This document shows positions 22,536 through 33,615 of a stretch of DNA of 64,000 bases, piece after piece. Positions within the stretch are counted from its first letter, which is position 1, and the number at the start of each line of letters is the position of its first letter. The position numbers and the translations under genes are program-made. The notes beneath the pieces are model-generated. The model was not told where the DNA came from, did not search any database, and worked only from the letters and a program-made list of their open reading frames with translations. The DNA lies in NCBI GenBank assembly GCA_016169945.1, contig JADLSH010000282.1, forward strand, positions 1,815,001 through 1,879,000, given 5' to 3'. This DNA is from Trachythela sp. YZ-2020 (lineage: Eukaryota > Cnidaria > Anthozoa > Malacalcyonacea > Clavulariidae).

Positions 22536-23427
22536 CTCTGACCACCCTGGCTGGTAAGTCGATATCACACCAAACCCAGCTGGACCCTTTGCTTCGAAAT
22601 GTAAACCAAAGAATTCACAAGGGAACAAGTCTTATTGGCTCTGGCCAGGGTAACAGGGCGAACAAATCCATTAATTGCTCCCACAAAGTTGGCAAAAAAT
22701 TGTCTTCCTACATGGGACCAAGAGATGTCGTAAATAATATATTCTAGCCTGTGTACCCAATATATACAGTACCCTTATCTGAATTAAAGTTTGTAGGAAC
22801 TATAGGGAAAGGAGGCTAATGCCAACCAAGATCATTCTATAACAAACATTCTAAAGCTATTTAACACACAAAATCTGACACTCTCCCCTTGGCAAGTAAA
22901 ATCATCTGCCATTAGACAGATTAAATTACCAAAGTAGAGCTTATCAACTTAGCAGATTGTGGCTTTAATGAATTTACCCACCAATGAATTTTGACTCGTG
23001 TTTCTATGAGTAAAATTTCAGCAGGATTGCCCAAGGCCGGAATGTGGGCCCGCCTCTGGTACGCTCTGTCCCCACTGAACTCTCATCAGGGATGTGAACA
23101 CTGTGGAGTGTTTTGGCCCAACTATTACAGTATATATATGCTCCTTCACTTTGTGTTGTTGAGCACTCTGTGAGGTTAATTGGTGGCTATAAGCTATAAT
23201 GCAAAAGCTCACTTCCCGTGTGGTCGTTTGAGCACTCTGGCCCCAAGACACTTCACGCATGTCTGGATGCGCATGTGTCTGAGTATTGTACCACATGCGC
23301 TTGGTGAGGGCAAGAGTATGGTGTATAAATACGAAGTCACTCGCATCTAGACTGCGTTACAAGCTGCACTGACGAGCCGTTGAACGGCGAAACATGCATG
23401 TCTGCAGATTTGACTATATCAGGGGCT
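22536..23427. other. No gene recognised
   Basis: No supported exon. The open frames here have low-complexity or random character. Confidence 0.5.
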
Positions 23428-23735
23428 TCGGTGGCGCGGTCGTCAGGGCAAGCGCCTTTCACCTCTGAGTTCGTGGGTTCGATTCTCGCAACGGACTGAT
23501 GTGAAAAGAGTCCGTCAACGCTCTGCCGAAAGTCGTGGGTTTTCTCCGGGCACTCCGGTTTCCTCCCACAGGGAAAGTTGACAGGGTGGGTTAGGATAAA
23601 CACAGTTAAGAAAGTAATATCACAATCGTTGTAAAGATAAAATAGTCTAGGCTAAGTATGTAATTATAGGTAAGCGTAACACTTGATGTAAAGCGCATTT
23701 GATCATATTCACATGTAAATTTGCGCTATAGAAAT
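23428..23735 (+). mobile_element. tRNA-derived SINE
   Basis: The A-box region is CTTCGGTGGCGCGGTCGTC and the B box GTGGGTTCGATTC is at about 23473. The conserved body has GTGGGTTTTCTCCGGGCACT followed by CCGGTTTCCTCCCAC, shared with 8155-8335. A tail with TGTAAAGCGCATTTGATC and TTTGCGCTATAGAAATG resembles the LINE-derived 3' ends of many animal SINEs. Full-length looking. Confidence 0.75.
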
Positions 23736-24933
23736 GTTAATCGTTATATATTGTATACTGTAGTTTGGGCATGTGTTATCGTAGGACAAATTTAAAACTT
23801 TAGAATATGCAGTCTTTTTCTTTCATTGTCTTTAGAATAAACCTTAAATTTTTTATATGTTTAGCTAACATGTCATGGATATTTCAGATACATGTACTCA
23901 AAATATTCAATAAATACGGGGTCAACAGCCCGGGACATTGGTATTTTCCCCATGCTACCCCCCCCCCCCCTGCCACCTTGGGATTGAAGAATGCACTGGT
24001 TGTAGTACTTTCTGTGTACTTTCATCTTGGCAACCGGTTGGGCCAGCAAGAGAGAGAGAGCAGGTTGTGCATATACAGTAACATCTACAAAGTTCTGCAA
24101 GAGTTCTGATGGTGGACTGTCAACTTAACACCCTTAATATAACGCATTGTGCTGTATATTTGATCTAAATTCTTGCAATTACTATACCCAGTGAGGCGTA
24201 CAGATACAGTACTGTACATGTTTTTTTGTCTGCCAAATATTAAATGACATATACTGGTACTATATATGGTGTATTAGGAGGATAGCATGAGGATAGCATG
24301 AGTAATATTGCATGTCAGCCAGTAAAGAGAAAAACTTAACATCTCCTGATGATTCAAGTAATGACCAATTTTTCTGAGGAAGGCCTTTCATTTGCAATGT
24401 TGGGGAGTGTATTTTCTCTTTACTGGTTTAGGTGGCATATTATGTAAAATTTACACTGCATAGCACCAAGTACTATAAAATTATTTGTGATCATATTTAA
24501 GTGGCGACCAAGCTGTAGACGTGTTTAAGGGTGTTACTGTTCCAGACTGCTAACTTTGTTAACTGCACACAGAATATTTTCCTTGACAAAATATGGGCGC
24601 ACATATATGTCACATATGAGACAAAATGCAGTACGCATTTAGATGAGGAAAAATGTGCACACAACTTCAATTGTCTAAGAAATTTCTTTCTTGAAAATAA
24701 AAAATTTGTATCCAAATTGTGCACATGACTTTAATTATCAAAAAATGGCACATTAGCTTGAAAATGCACACAGAATATCTTCTGTGCACACAGCAAACTT
24801 AGCAGTCTGGTTTTGTAGTTTTGCTGTATGTATGCCGGGACATTGGAAACTGTCTGTAATAGAGAAGTGTCCATTGTTAGAAAAGTGTCCATTGTTTGAG
24901 TGCTGCATGCAAGGAGAGGTTTAACTGTTTACT
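23736..24933. other. No gene recognised
   Basis: Contains a C-homopolymer near 23959 and a near-palindrome pair (GCACACAGAATATTTTCCTTG at 24565 against similar phrases to 24790). No supported coding region. Confidence 0.45.
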
Positions 24934-25435
24934 AAGAGGAGTTGGCTCCACATTCTTGACCCTGGCTAGGCCAGTTTGCCAAGCAGCCCAGGTTTAGAAT
25001 ACCCAACAACTTCGCATGGGTTAGGGGGTTAGGAATTGGACCTCCTAGGCAGGGTTCTGGCCAAGGTGGGCGCTGGCGGGCACTGGCACTCACGCCAAAG
25101 CGGACTCTCCGCCCGGCACTTGAAAGGTTTCAAATATGCAGTACGTAAACCCAATGTTGTACTGTGTAATAGATATATTGTACTGTGTAATAGATAAGAG
25201 GAGTTGGCTCCACATTCTTGACCCTGGCTAGGCCAGTTTGCCAAGCAGCCCAGGTTTAGAATACCCAACAACTTCGCATGGGTTAGGGGGTTAGGAATTG
25301 GACCTCCTAGGCAGGGTTCTGGCCAAGGTGGGCGCTGGCGGGCACTGGCACTCACGCCAAAGCGGACTCTCCGCCCGGCACTTGAAAGGTTTCAAATATG
25401 CAGTACGTAAACCCAATGTTGTACTGTGTAATAGA
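24934..25435 (+). repeat. Tandem duplication with 262-bp period
   Basis: A block starting AAGAGGAGTTGGCTCCACAT at 24934 repeats at 25196, and the copies look identical over about 240 bp. Copy 1 ends with a small extra repeat, TATTGTACTGTGTAATAGA. The identity implies a very recent duplication or an assembly artefact. Confidence 0.85.
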
Positions 25436-27070
25436 TATTTTATACAAGTAATTTTGTCTTTTTTATCTTTGGCAAATTTTGTTATTTAAACATTAGTATG
25501 AGATGAAATTCAGTACTACAATGTGCACAATATTAGTTACTGGTGATTCGGAGAAATACGCTATCCCCCAAAGCCAGAAAGACGTCTGACGAATGGCTCT
25601 AATCACTTTGCACTTTGTTAATCGATGTCGCGCTTCAAGCTACTCTGGGATCAGTCGATCAAGTTTTAAAAGTTGTCCGCAGGGTGGAAGGGGGTCATGC
25701 CACCAGGGCTGCAACTCTGCCTAGGGATTATACAATCCCCAATAAGTTAGCACTTTACAGGATTGCCTTGTTCTTTAATAAATACAGTTTTACATTCTTA
25801 TGTTTGCATGGGGATAATATGTTTGTTTTTGTTTGTGCAAAACACCACATACATTTATTATTGCAAAGCTTTCGATCCGTAAGCCCGGATCTTTTTATTA
25901 TTAGCACTGATAAAAATCGGGGGTTACAGATCGAAAGCTTTGCAATAATAAAGACATATCTGGTGCTTTGCAATAATAAATATATCTGGTGTCTTCCACA
26001 AACCAAAACAAATATTAAATAGGATTTGTTTACCCAGGGCCATTTTAATTCATGAATGACTATCGCCGAACCAAAATAACAGTTTTTTTAAAGAACATGG
26101 CAGTTCTAGACAATACTAACTTATTGGGGCTTGTATATGGTATTTCAATGAATCTGTAAAGCTATTGAATGTGTACTGGCTAATAATAAAACCCCTAGAA
26201 GTGTATATCATTTAAATTTTGGCTGATCTGCACATACTAACTGAATTACATGTCAAGTCTAATAAATAAATGTTCGTATGACTTGCGTTACATTATAAAG
26301 CCATATTATAAAATATATTAGATGTTCAGTGACGATAAGGCAGTAGATATTGTTGCGTCAATATGTTTAAAACTTTCATTCTATTTTGGAACACAAATAG
26401 CCTTTGATTGCTTGAAATACGAAGCCAGACATAATTACTGCGATGTAAATTTTAAAATCTAAACACACATTCTAACCAGTTTTAAACGCGATGTTAAACA
26501 CGCGTATTACTTCGTACTCAAAAACCTAAGACTATATGGGTTATGCTTTGCTAAATATCAAGATAAAAACATAAATACCTTTTGATTTTCGGTCATGTCT
26601 GCTGGGTTCGCGTCAGTGTTGTCGTCTTTCGATAAATGTTGTATTCGCCTTGACTAAAATATATAACCAAATTTCAAAATACGTTCACAGAAATAAAGGA
26701 TAACAAATATATTTGACTTTAACGAACCAAATTTGTGTCTTCTTGCATAGATTCGACCATATTTCTATCAAATATTTCATGTAAAGTTCTCAATTGCGCT
26801 AAGCAACATAAGTTATTCACAATAACAAAGCCTCTGTGTTTCCTCGACCAATCATATAGCATTATTTCGTAATAACCTGTTTATATCATTACATCAATGA
26901 CAAGTAATAAATACTGAGGTTTGTTACGGGTATATACCCGATAGCCCTTGGCGCGAGGATTTAACGTTACTAAATAATAAGATGTTTTTTTTCTGCATCT
27001 CACTCGATTGAAATTGATGTAGAAGGTTTAGGTGGATGGATATTTCGAGTGAAATATTATATACAATATT
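25436..27070. other. No gene; one foldback
   Basis: 25855-25950 is a foldback: TTATTATTGCAAAGCTTTCG on the left returns as CGAAAGCTTTGCAATAATAA, with arms of about 40 bp. A partial repeat, GGTGCTTTGCAATAATAA, follows. 26000-27060 is A+T-rich with no supported exon. Confidence 0.55.
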
Positions 27071-27074
27071 TTAG

Positions 27075-27335
27075 ACCTGAACGGGAACGGTTGCGAAAAA
27101 TGCAACTCTAAGTCCTCCGACAGGAATTGAATCTGCGGCCCTGCGATTCCGTTACTAAATAATATATATATTTACAACATCTCGTTCGACAAAACGCAAT
27201 ATGAAGAGTTAATCTGTAATCCATTACGGACGGCGATTGACTGTTGTGTAAAACTACCTGAAAAATACAATAAGAACTTCGACGCTTCGAGCAAAGAAGG
27301 CCCTTCGTCTGGAAGTTTACTTCCAGCATAGGGCA
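27075..27335 (-). mobile_element. SINE fragment and Penelope-like terminal fragment
   Basis: 27075-27150 read on the minus strand matches the SINE at 11812 (ATTCAATTCCTG, TTGCATTTTTCGCAACCG). 27225-27330 matches the Penelope-like end (GTTGTGTAAAACTACCTGAA, then GGCCCTTCGTCTGGAAGTTT). No coding capacity. Confidence 0.65.
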
Positions 27336-27698
27336 ACAACGAGCGGTCGAGGGGCCACAAAAACACACCGAGGTTTCAGTAAAGAAGTGATTTGTTATAT
27401 ACCAAATGTCAAAAGACAAAAAAATTGTCTAATTAAATCCTAAAATTTCGAGTAAAATATAGAAAATCAGTAAAAAATGGGCCTTCGCCATTTACTCCTG
27501 TTTTGTTATTTTTCCCTAGCGGCTATTTTTCCCTAGGGGAAAAATAAATGCATTGTTGCCCGTTGCCATTGGTTACACGGAAACATCGTGATTTTTGGAC
27601 CGCCACGCGTGGATCTCTCGTCCAATGAAAAGCCACGAAAGACGGACTTTGACACTTGGTACATGACAAAGTAGATTATCGAACATTAATTACAATAT

Positions 27699-27895
27699 AT
27701 TTATCAGCCTCATTTTGACTACTGCTCACAGGTTTTGGGGCTGTATGCGGAACAGATTATCACATAAACTCCAGATGATCCAAAGCAGAGCATTTCGCAT
27801 AATAACTAGTGAAAATTATGATTCAGTAGACGTTTTGAGCAAGGTGGGTCTTCCTAACTTACAAACGTTAACCACAAGGCGGCATCAATTAGCAG
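27699..27895 (+). mobile_element. LINE RT C-terminal fragment
   Basis: The sequence reads QPHFDYCS, shifts frame, then gives GCMRNRLSHKLQMIQSRAFR and GLPNLQTLTTRRHQLA, the conserved region after the RT fingers/palm in CR1/L2 LINEs. Both ends are truncated and one frameshift is present. Confidence 0.7.
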
Positions 27896-29339
27896 GGACG
27901 TCGCACCGGGGGGTGTGGGGGGTCTAACACCCCCACAACTGACATGAACGGGGTAAAATCAGGTAAAATCACAACCGTGTTGGGTAAAAAAATCAGGTAT
28001 TTTGAGGAAAATATAGCGGATGATTAAAACTGTGGACGAGATAAGTAAACAGATCTGATCTGTGAACTAAACTATATCATCTCACTTGTAATCGCGTCGC
28101 TTTCAGTTGTACAGTTTGTTTAGTAGAATAGTAAGTAAAAACATGCAAGTATATAACTGTTAAGGGTTAAAAATTAAAGGCAAAAAGATTAATTTACACA
28201 GGCATTGACGTATATTAAACAGGTTTAATTCAATAATCCGAAATAAGCAGACTCGTGTAATATCACGTCGGTGACATGGCACAACGCGTCACGCATTTAT
28301 CGCGTATACGTCGAGATGTGATGGCACATACTAGCTAGTTTTCACAATTTGAATCAAAGTATAATAATTTTCTCGGTATAATTAGTATTATTTTCGTCTA
28401 GTTTTGCCAGGTTATAACGCGTATAACTACGAACTATTATAACACAGAAATTGTGTTATACAAAGGTTTAATATATAATTTTGGTTTGTATAATTTTTTA
28501 TCGAACATATCAATTGTAAATTTGTAATAATTAATAATGGTAATATTTATAGGTTTTGTGTTGGTGTATGGTGCTGACATGTTAGTAGTGGTGTGTGTGT
28601 TATCAGGGGCGCACATTAGGGGGGGTGGGGTCATTTGTGAATTTTCCAATTGAAAAAAGTCGGTCCCAAATTGTAAAATTACACTACTTAATTCGGTCCG
28701 AGTTGGTCCGAAACATCCTGTCTAAAAAAACGTATGATAAACGCAGGGCCGTATCTACGGGGGAGGGGGGTTGGGGGGGTGTCACACCCCCCATAAATTG
28801 AATTTGGAGATTTAGCGAGATTTGAGTCGGCACAAAACAAGTCGGCACAAAACAAGTCGGCACAAAACAAGTCGGCACAAAACAAGTCGGCACAAAGAAT
28901 AGAAAAAGGTTTTTTTTTAGTAAGTAAATGTTTTTGCAAGAACAAACTTATTTATTGGTGAAATAGTAATATAACAACGTTAGTAGTGCGGGAAAAATTT
29001 TTTAAACCCCCCCCCGTCGACACATAAAAAAAACATTTTTATGAGAAGAAAAATTTAAAGTAGTCGGTACAAGTTCGTTTGGCAGTCGGTTGAAACCACC
29101 TAATTACACCCCCCCGGCCTGGATAATTTTCTGAGTACGGGCCTGGATAAACAATACAAAAATTGTCAATAAAAGAAATCAACATTGCAAGACCCAGATA
29201 TATATTTTCCTCTTAAAGCAATATACTCAAATGTAAGATGACATAGCCATACACGACTGCGCAATACGTCCTAACGCATAGTTTTGCTCTGCCGCATTGT
29301 GCGATCTATTTTCACGCCATGCAGTATTCTCAAAGGAAC
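27896..29339. other. Low-complexity intergenic DNA
   Basis: At 28826-28900 a 15-bp unit (GTCGGCACAAAACAA) repeats five times. G-runs and C-runs are frequent (28619, 28763, 29005, 29108). No gene is recognised. Confidence 0.5.
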
Positions 29340-30110
29340 TAGTAGGCTACAAAGGCTACATTTGTTCAAAAGATAGCTAGTAAACGTTTGTACATGCAGC
29401 TTAGAATACTAAAACGTTCTGGCATTTCACATAGTTTAGAATACGCTTGTTAAGTTTGGCATTTCTCTCTTCCACAAAATTAAGTTTGGCATTTCTCTCT
29501 TTCCAAATAGAACGCACTAAACAGCATAGCCATACTTATACAGCCAATTCAATTAAGGTTGTCCTTTCAAAAGCGTAAACGATAAACTATGAGCGCACAA
29601 TGGATGATGGGTTATTGTTTATTTAGACCAGTAAACTCGAAATTTTTTCTTTTAAACGATGTCTATAGGCATATAGAAAACTTACGATAGAAAACCAACT
29701 GCCTTGCTACAAAAGCCTTGAGTTTAATGACCTAAATAGGCGATATCCTATCATCGTTTGATCGCTCAGAGTTTACGGTTCACGCTTTTGGAAAGACAAC
29801 CTTTATTGAATCAGCTGTATCTGATCAGTTAACGTGCAACGAACTACCTTGCAGAACAAACTTGAAAGCACTCGCAGAATGCAGAAAAACTGCTTTAATT
29901 GTATATAGTTACGTCAATTATTCGTGATGGAAGTGAAAACGGAACTTCTCCCAGTAGAGAAAGAACATTGATATTTTGTTAGGCACCCCGCAAGATTTTT
30001 CCCGACAATCAAAGCTAACACTGGCGACACGTTGCGATGTCGTTAACCTATCAAGCAGTGAAAATCTTAGATGTTCTTACGTCACGTCACTGTCGAACAA
30101 TATTTTTCCT
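29340..30110 (+). repeat. Dispersed repeat, copy 1 (copy 2 at 57.2-57.7 kb)
   Basis: Shared phrases include AGAATACTAAAACGTTCTGG, AGTTTGGCATTTCTCTCT, ATTCGTGATGGAAGTGAAAA and TTTTCCCGACAATCAAAGCT in the same order at 57,170-57,700. No coding region. Copy 1 contains the miniature transposon at 29541-29817; copy 2 does not. The nature of the parent element is unknown. Confidence 0.75.
29541..29817. mobile_element. Tc1/mariner-type MITE (277 bp)
   Basis: The left end is CAGCCAATTCAATTAAGGTT; the right end, reverse-complemented, is CAGCTGATTCAATAAAGGTT. The inverted similarity runs about 55 bp. TA duplications flank (29539-29540 and 29818-29819). The homologous repeat at 57401-57402 has a single TA at the same position, so the boundaries are directly shown. 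No coding capacity. Confidence 0.85.
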
Positions 30111-30359
30111 ACATGTATTCCACATTGGATTACGTATTCGGCTTGTACTGTCACGCGAGAATATGACGTCATACTATATAACCGGCATATTTGGGTGGCA
30201 TATCGTGGATTTCATCCGTTTCAAGTGCCGTTTTCGTTTATATCTTGCGAAATACTGAGAGCTATATTTTGGTGTATAGTTGGTTGCTAGAATTCGAGTT
30301 TTCAGGAAAGTTTGGCGTACGTATTGATGTAAAAAATTGTCAGCCAATTTGAATTTGAT

Positions 30360-32720
30360 TAATATTAATTATGGCGGTTGACTGTTGTGTAAAACTACCT
30401 GAAAAATAAAATGAGAACTTCGACGTTTCGAGCGAAGGCCTGGAAGTTAGTAGAATGGGTCGGGGGAAAACGTGTGCTTTTATAGTGAATACAAAAGCGA
30501 TCACGTGATAAAATATAAACCAATCAGATGGATTTAATCGAAACAAACTATAAACAAAATATGGAAATTACATCACAAAATATCTTAGCATATAAGGAGC
30601 AGCGAACAAAGATAACAAAGCAAGAAAGACAGAAAACAAGGAACGAAATATTAGATAAGGTAAGATGTAGAGTATCTGCTGATGGCAGGCATAAACAGAT
30701 AGGAGTTAAATGTAAGAGAGGCGCTCATTAATGCCGAGAGGATGAATGGTGCCAAGTTGGGAAATGAGACGCATTTCTTGGCTTTTGCGGCTATCATTAC
30801 TAACAGAAATGGGACACAGAGCTCGAATTTTCATATCTGAAACGTACATTGTGATTGCCAGTGTTGAAATATCTGCAACAGGTTATTTAGCATCATTGTT
30901 TACTACAGCACGACGATGCTCACCAAACCTTATCCTTAAATATCTACCAGTTTCACCAATATAGAGCATCCCGCATTTACTGCATGAAATACAGTAGATG
31001 AGATGAGAGGAGGTGCACGTGAAATGGTGCTTAATGGTGTACCTAGATTTTGGTGCCGAAATTTTAGTGGAAGAATCTATATACTTACAGGTTTTACACA
31101 GCTTCACACCACAAGGAAACGTGCCATTAGGTGACGACGAGTCCTGTGGTAGAGAGCTGTGGACTAGGGTTTCACGGATATTTTTACTATGTAGAAACGA
31201 GACTAAGGGATTATTGGTGAAAGTGGAAGATGTTTCAGGGTCGTTTTTCAAGATATCAAAATTCTTCTTAATGACATCCCTTACTTTGAAATCGAAGTGA
31301 TGGTAACCAAGAATTAGGGGTATTTTGTTGTTGGGAACATTAGACACAGGGTCTCTCTAAGGGTTTCAGATCGGGAATATTGGAGGCCTTCGAAAAGGCA
31401 GTATCTAAGAGAGGGGTTGGATAACCGCGTTGGACAATCAATTTTATCATTTCCTTAATTTTGGTATGGAAGTCCTCGTCTTCACTGCAAGTACGGCGAA
31501 GGCGAAGGAACTGAGAAAGGGAATGGACCTCTTACTGTGGTTGGGGGAGGAAGTAAAGAGAAGATAGCTATTGGAGTCAGTCGGCTTGTAGAACACAGAA
31601 GTAACAAGTCTATTGCCATTGATAGATACAAGTATATCTAAGAACAATATACACTGGTCTCACTGATCTCCCATGTAAACTGGAGTGCTGGGTGGAAGTT
31701 ATTAACAAAGTTAATAAACTTCTCCAACTCTCCGCGGGAACAGGATGCTGTGTCGAGACAGTCATCAATGTACCTACCAAGGTAATCAGGTATGGGATCA
31801 GTGTATTGCTCGAAGATCTGCTTTTCCATAAAACCAACGAATAAATTGGCATAGTTGGGACCCATTTTGGTTCCCATGGCTACACCACTTACTTGTTGGT
31901 AATGCTCACCATCAAATCAAAAATTGTTGAGGGTGAGCACTAATTCAGCCAAACGGATAAAAACAGTGGTAGACGGTTCCTGGTTGGGCGCTTATCTAAG
32001 AAGAATTTGAGTACTCTCAAACCATCATGATGGGGAATGACAGTGTACAAGGATTTCACATCCATGGTGAAAATGAATTTATGAGTGTTATGAAATTGAA
32101 TGTTATGAAAGATTTGGAGAGCATGTTTGGTGTCCTTAATATAGGATGGTAAGTCCTTAACCAAGGGCGGCATGACATGATCGAGGTAGCTAGAGATAAG
32201 CTCGGTGGGACAACCGCAAGCAGAGACAATGGGTCTACCTGGGTTGTCGGGTTGTAGATTTTGGGTAAGAAATACATGACGGGTGTGCGAGGTGTGGTGG
32301 TTATGAGATGCTTGGCAGTTTCAGGAATATCATTAGAGGCGATGAAATTATTGATGGTGGTAGAAGTGGTGGTTTGATTGGTAGAAGTCAAATCCTCGTC
32401 AATTTTGCTGTAAAAAGTGGTGTCACTCAATTGTCGATGAGCTTCATTGCTATATAAGTCAGCTCTCCAAACAACCATGGCACCAGCTTATCAGCAGGTT
32501 TGATAACAATGTCTTCCCGAGCACGGAGTGATATGAGAGCACTGAATTCAGCTTCAGTGAGGTTAGATGGCCTTTTGGGCCTAAATTTGGGGAGTTGTTC
32601 TATGTCATGTCGACATTGTCGAATGACATTGTCGACATTGCCATCAGCAGATACTCTACATCTCACCTTATCTAATATTTCGTTCCTTGTTAAAAGTTTT
32701 CGTTCCTTGTGGAAGTTATG
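30360..32720 (-). pseudogene. Penelope-like retroelement: RT plus GIY-YIG endonuclease, decayed
   Basis: Reading the minus strand from 32.7 kb there is an N-terminal region (VRCRVSADG, LPKFRPKRPSNLTEAEFSAL), then RT motifs: FLPKIYNP, FTMDVKSLYTVIPHHDGL with the motif-A Asp, GTKMGPNYANLFVG, the catalytic RYIDD, and VTSVFYKPTDSNSYL. 31347-30883 encodes the GIY-YIG-like nuclease region (LIYCISCSKCGMLYIGETGR, then RFGEHRRAV). These are the hallmark domains of Penelope-like elements, which prime reverse transcription at ends cut by the GIY-YIG domain. At least four frame changes split the gene. The 3' region (30370-30510) holds a hammerhead-like relic, and 30528-30786 is an inverted repeat of the element's own head. 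Confidence 0.85.
30528..30786 (+). repeat. Inverted copy of the Penelope-like element head
   Basis: 30636-30685 is an almost exact reverse complement of 32643-32692. On the plus strand it encodes QERQKTRNEILDKVRCRVS, the start of the element's protein. The same arrangement exists at 15112-15428, so the inverted terminal region belongs to the element and is not a local accident. Confidence 0.75.
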
Positions 32721-32724
32721 TTAA

Positions 32725-33395
32725 CTGAGGGTTCAGCAATCACCTGTAAACTATAATGATTTTGAACATCCATATAGTAAAAATTCGGAACAATGTTATT
32801 AAATTTGTTCAATTTGTATATTTTCTTCATTTAATTGTTGTCGAAGTTTTCTAAAAAGGCAGCGTGTTTCAAAGCGCCTTTTTAACATATAACCTGGAGA
32901 GCCCAAGGCCCCCCAGTCCCGATGTTTCTCCACCCCCAGTGAAGTCCTTTTGTCCAATATCTAATTAAAAAAGGGGGAAATGACTTAGTTCAGAAGAGAG
33001 TTATGATATTCCTACAATAAAACATTGCTTTTATACCATAAAGCTTAGTCAGTTTAGATGGGAAATTGATCAAAAATTGTCTTTGAAGTTGCACAAAATC
33101 AAGCCACAGGGACTTAAAAATATGAACCACCTTCTAGTTTGGTCCCTTTTTCTTGATGCTCCCCCGCCCCCCAATTAACGATTTTTAAAAGGCTCCTGAT
33201 TCATATAAATCATCCTACAATGTCTCCTGACGAATGGCCTTTACTCGAAACGTCAACAAGTATATACTTTCTGTTTTAGATTGTCTCTGTTGTGAAATCT
33301 TTAGTTTGATTACACTGTTTTTTCCAATACGGTAAATAGTAATTACCAAGGCCCACAATTTTAGCGAGATTTTCACCAGTCTCCATTGTTATTTT
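32725..33395. other. Intergenic with a hammerhead-like motif
   Basis: At 33222-33262 the plus strand reads TCTCCTGACGAATGGCC, then TTTACTCGAAACGTC. This is the CTGANGA-stem-GAAA order of the hammerhead core and resembles the Penelope-like ends elsewhere in the window. The remainder is A+T-rich with no gene. Confidence 0.45.
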
Positions 33396-33615
33396 AAATT
33401 GGCACGTCGCACAATACGATGCAAATAAATCCGCAACTAAAAATAAAGTTAACCAACTTTATAACAATGAAAATAGAGTTAAATAGCATATATTGTGCTG
33501 CGATTTTGTTAGGTTCCGTGGATTTATTAGGTTTGGACAGTATTGGTGCTATAGTTGCAATTATATTAATTGTTGCAGTCAATATTCCAATTGTATCTGT
33601 AGTTGAGGGGGACAT
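33394..33615 (-). pseudogene. Diverged end of the mucin-like frame with a hydrophobic tail
   Basis: On the minus strand the frame gives TISPFTSCSMSPSTTD and TIAPILSKPNKSTEPN, diverged relatives of the 13-residue repeat. It ends with a hydrophobic stretch (MLFNSIFIVIKLVNFIF then GFICIVL) before a stop at 33394. This could be the ancestral C-terminus with a membrane-spanning tail, now cut off from the exons at 39-45 kb by stops in the amplified blocks, or reached by splicing. The hydrophobic run may also be chance in A+T-rich DNA. Confidence 0.3.

Noticed and set aside
23807..24109. 100-codon plus-strand frame near 24 kb
   Set aside because: Runs through a C-homopolymer and low-complexity DNA; no protein character.
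30528..30731. Separate small plus-strand gene (67 codons, KTRNEILDKVRCRVS)
   Set aside because: It is the inverted head of the Penelope-like element, repeated at 15.2 kb.
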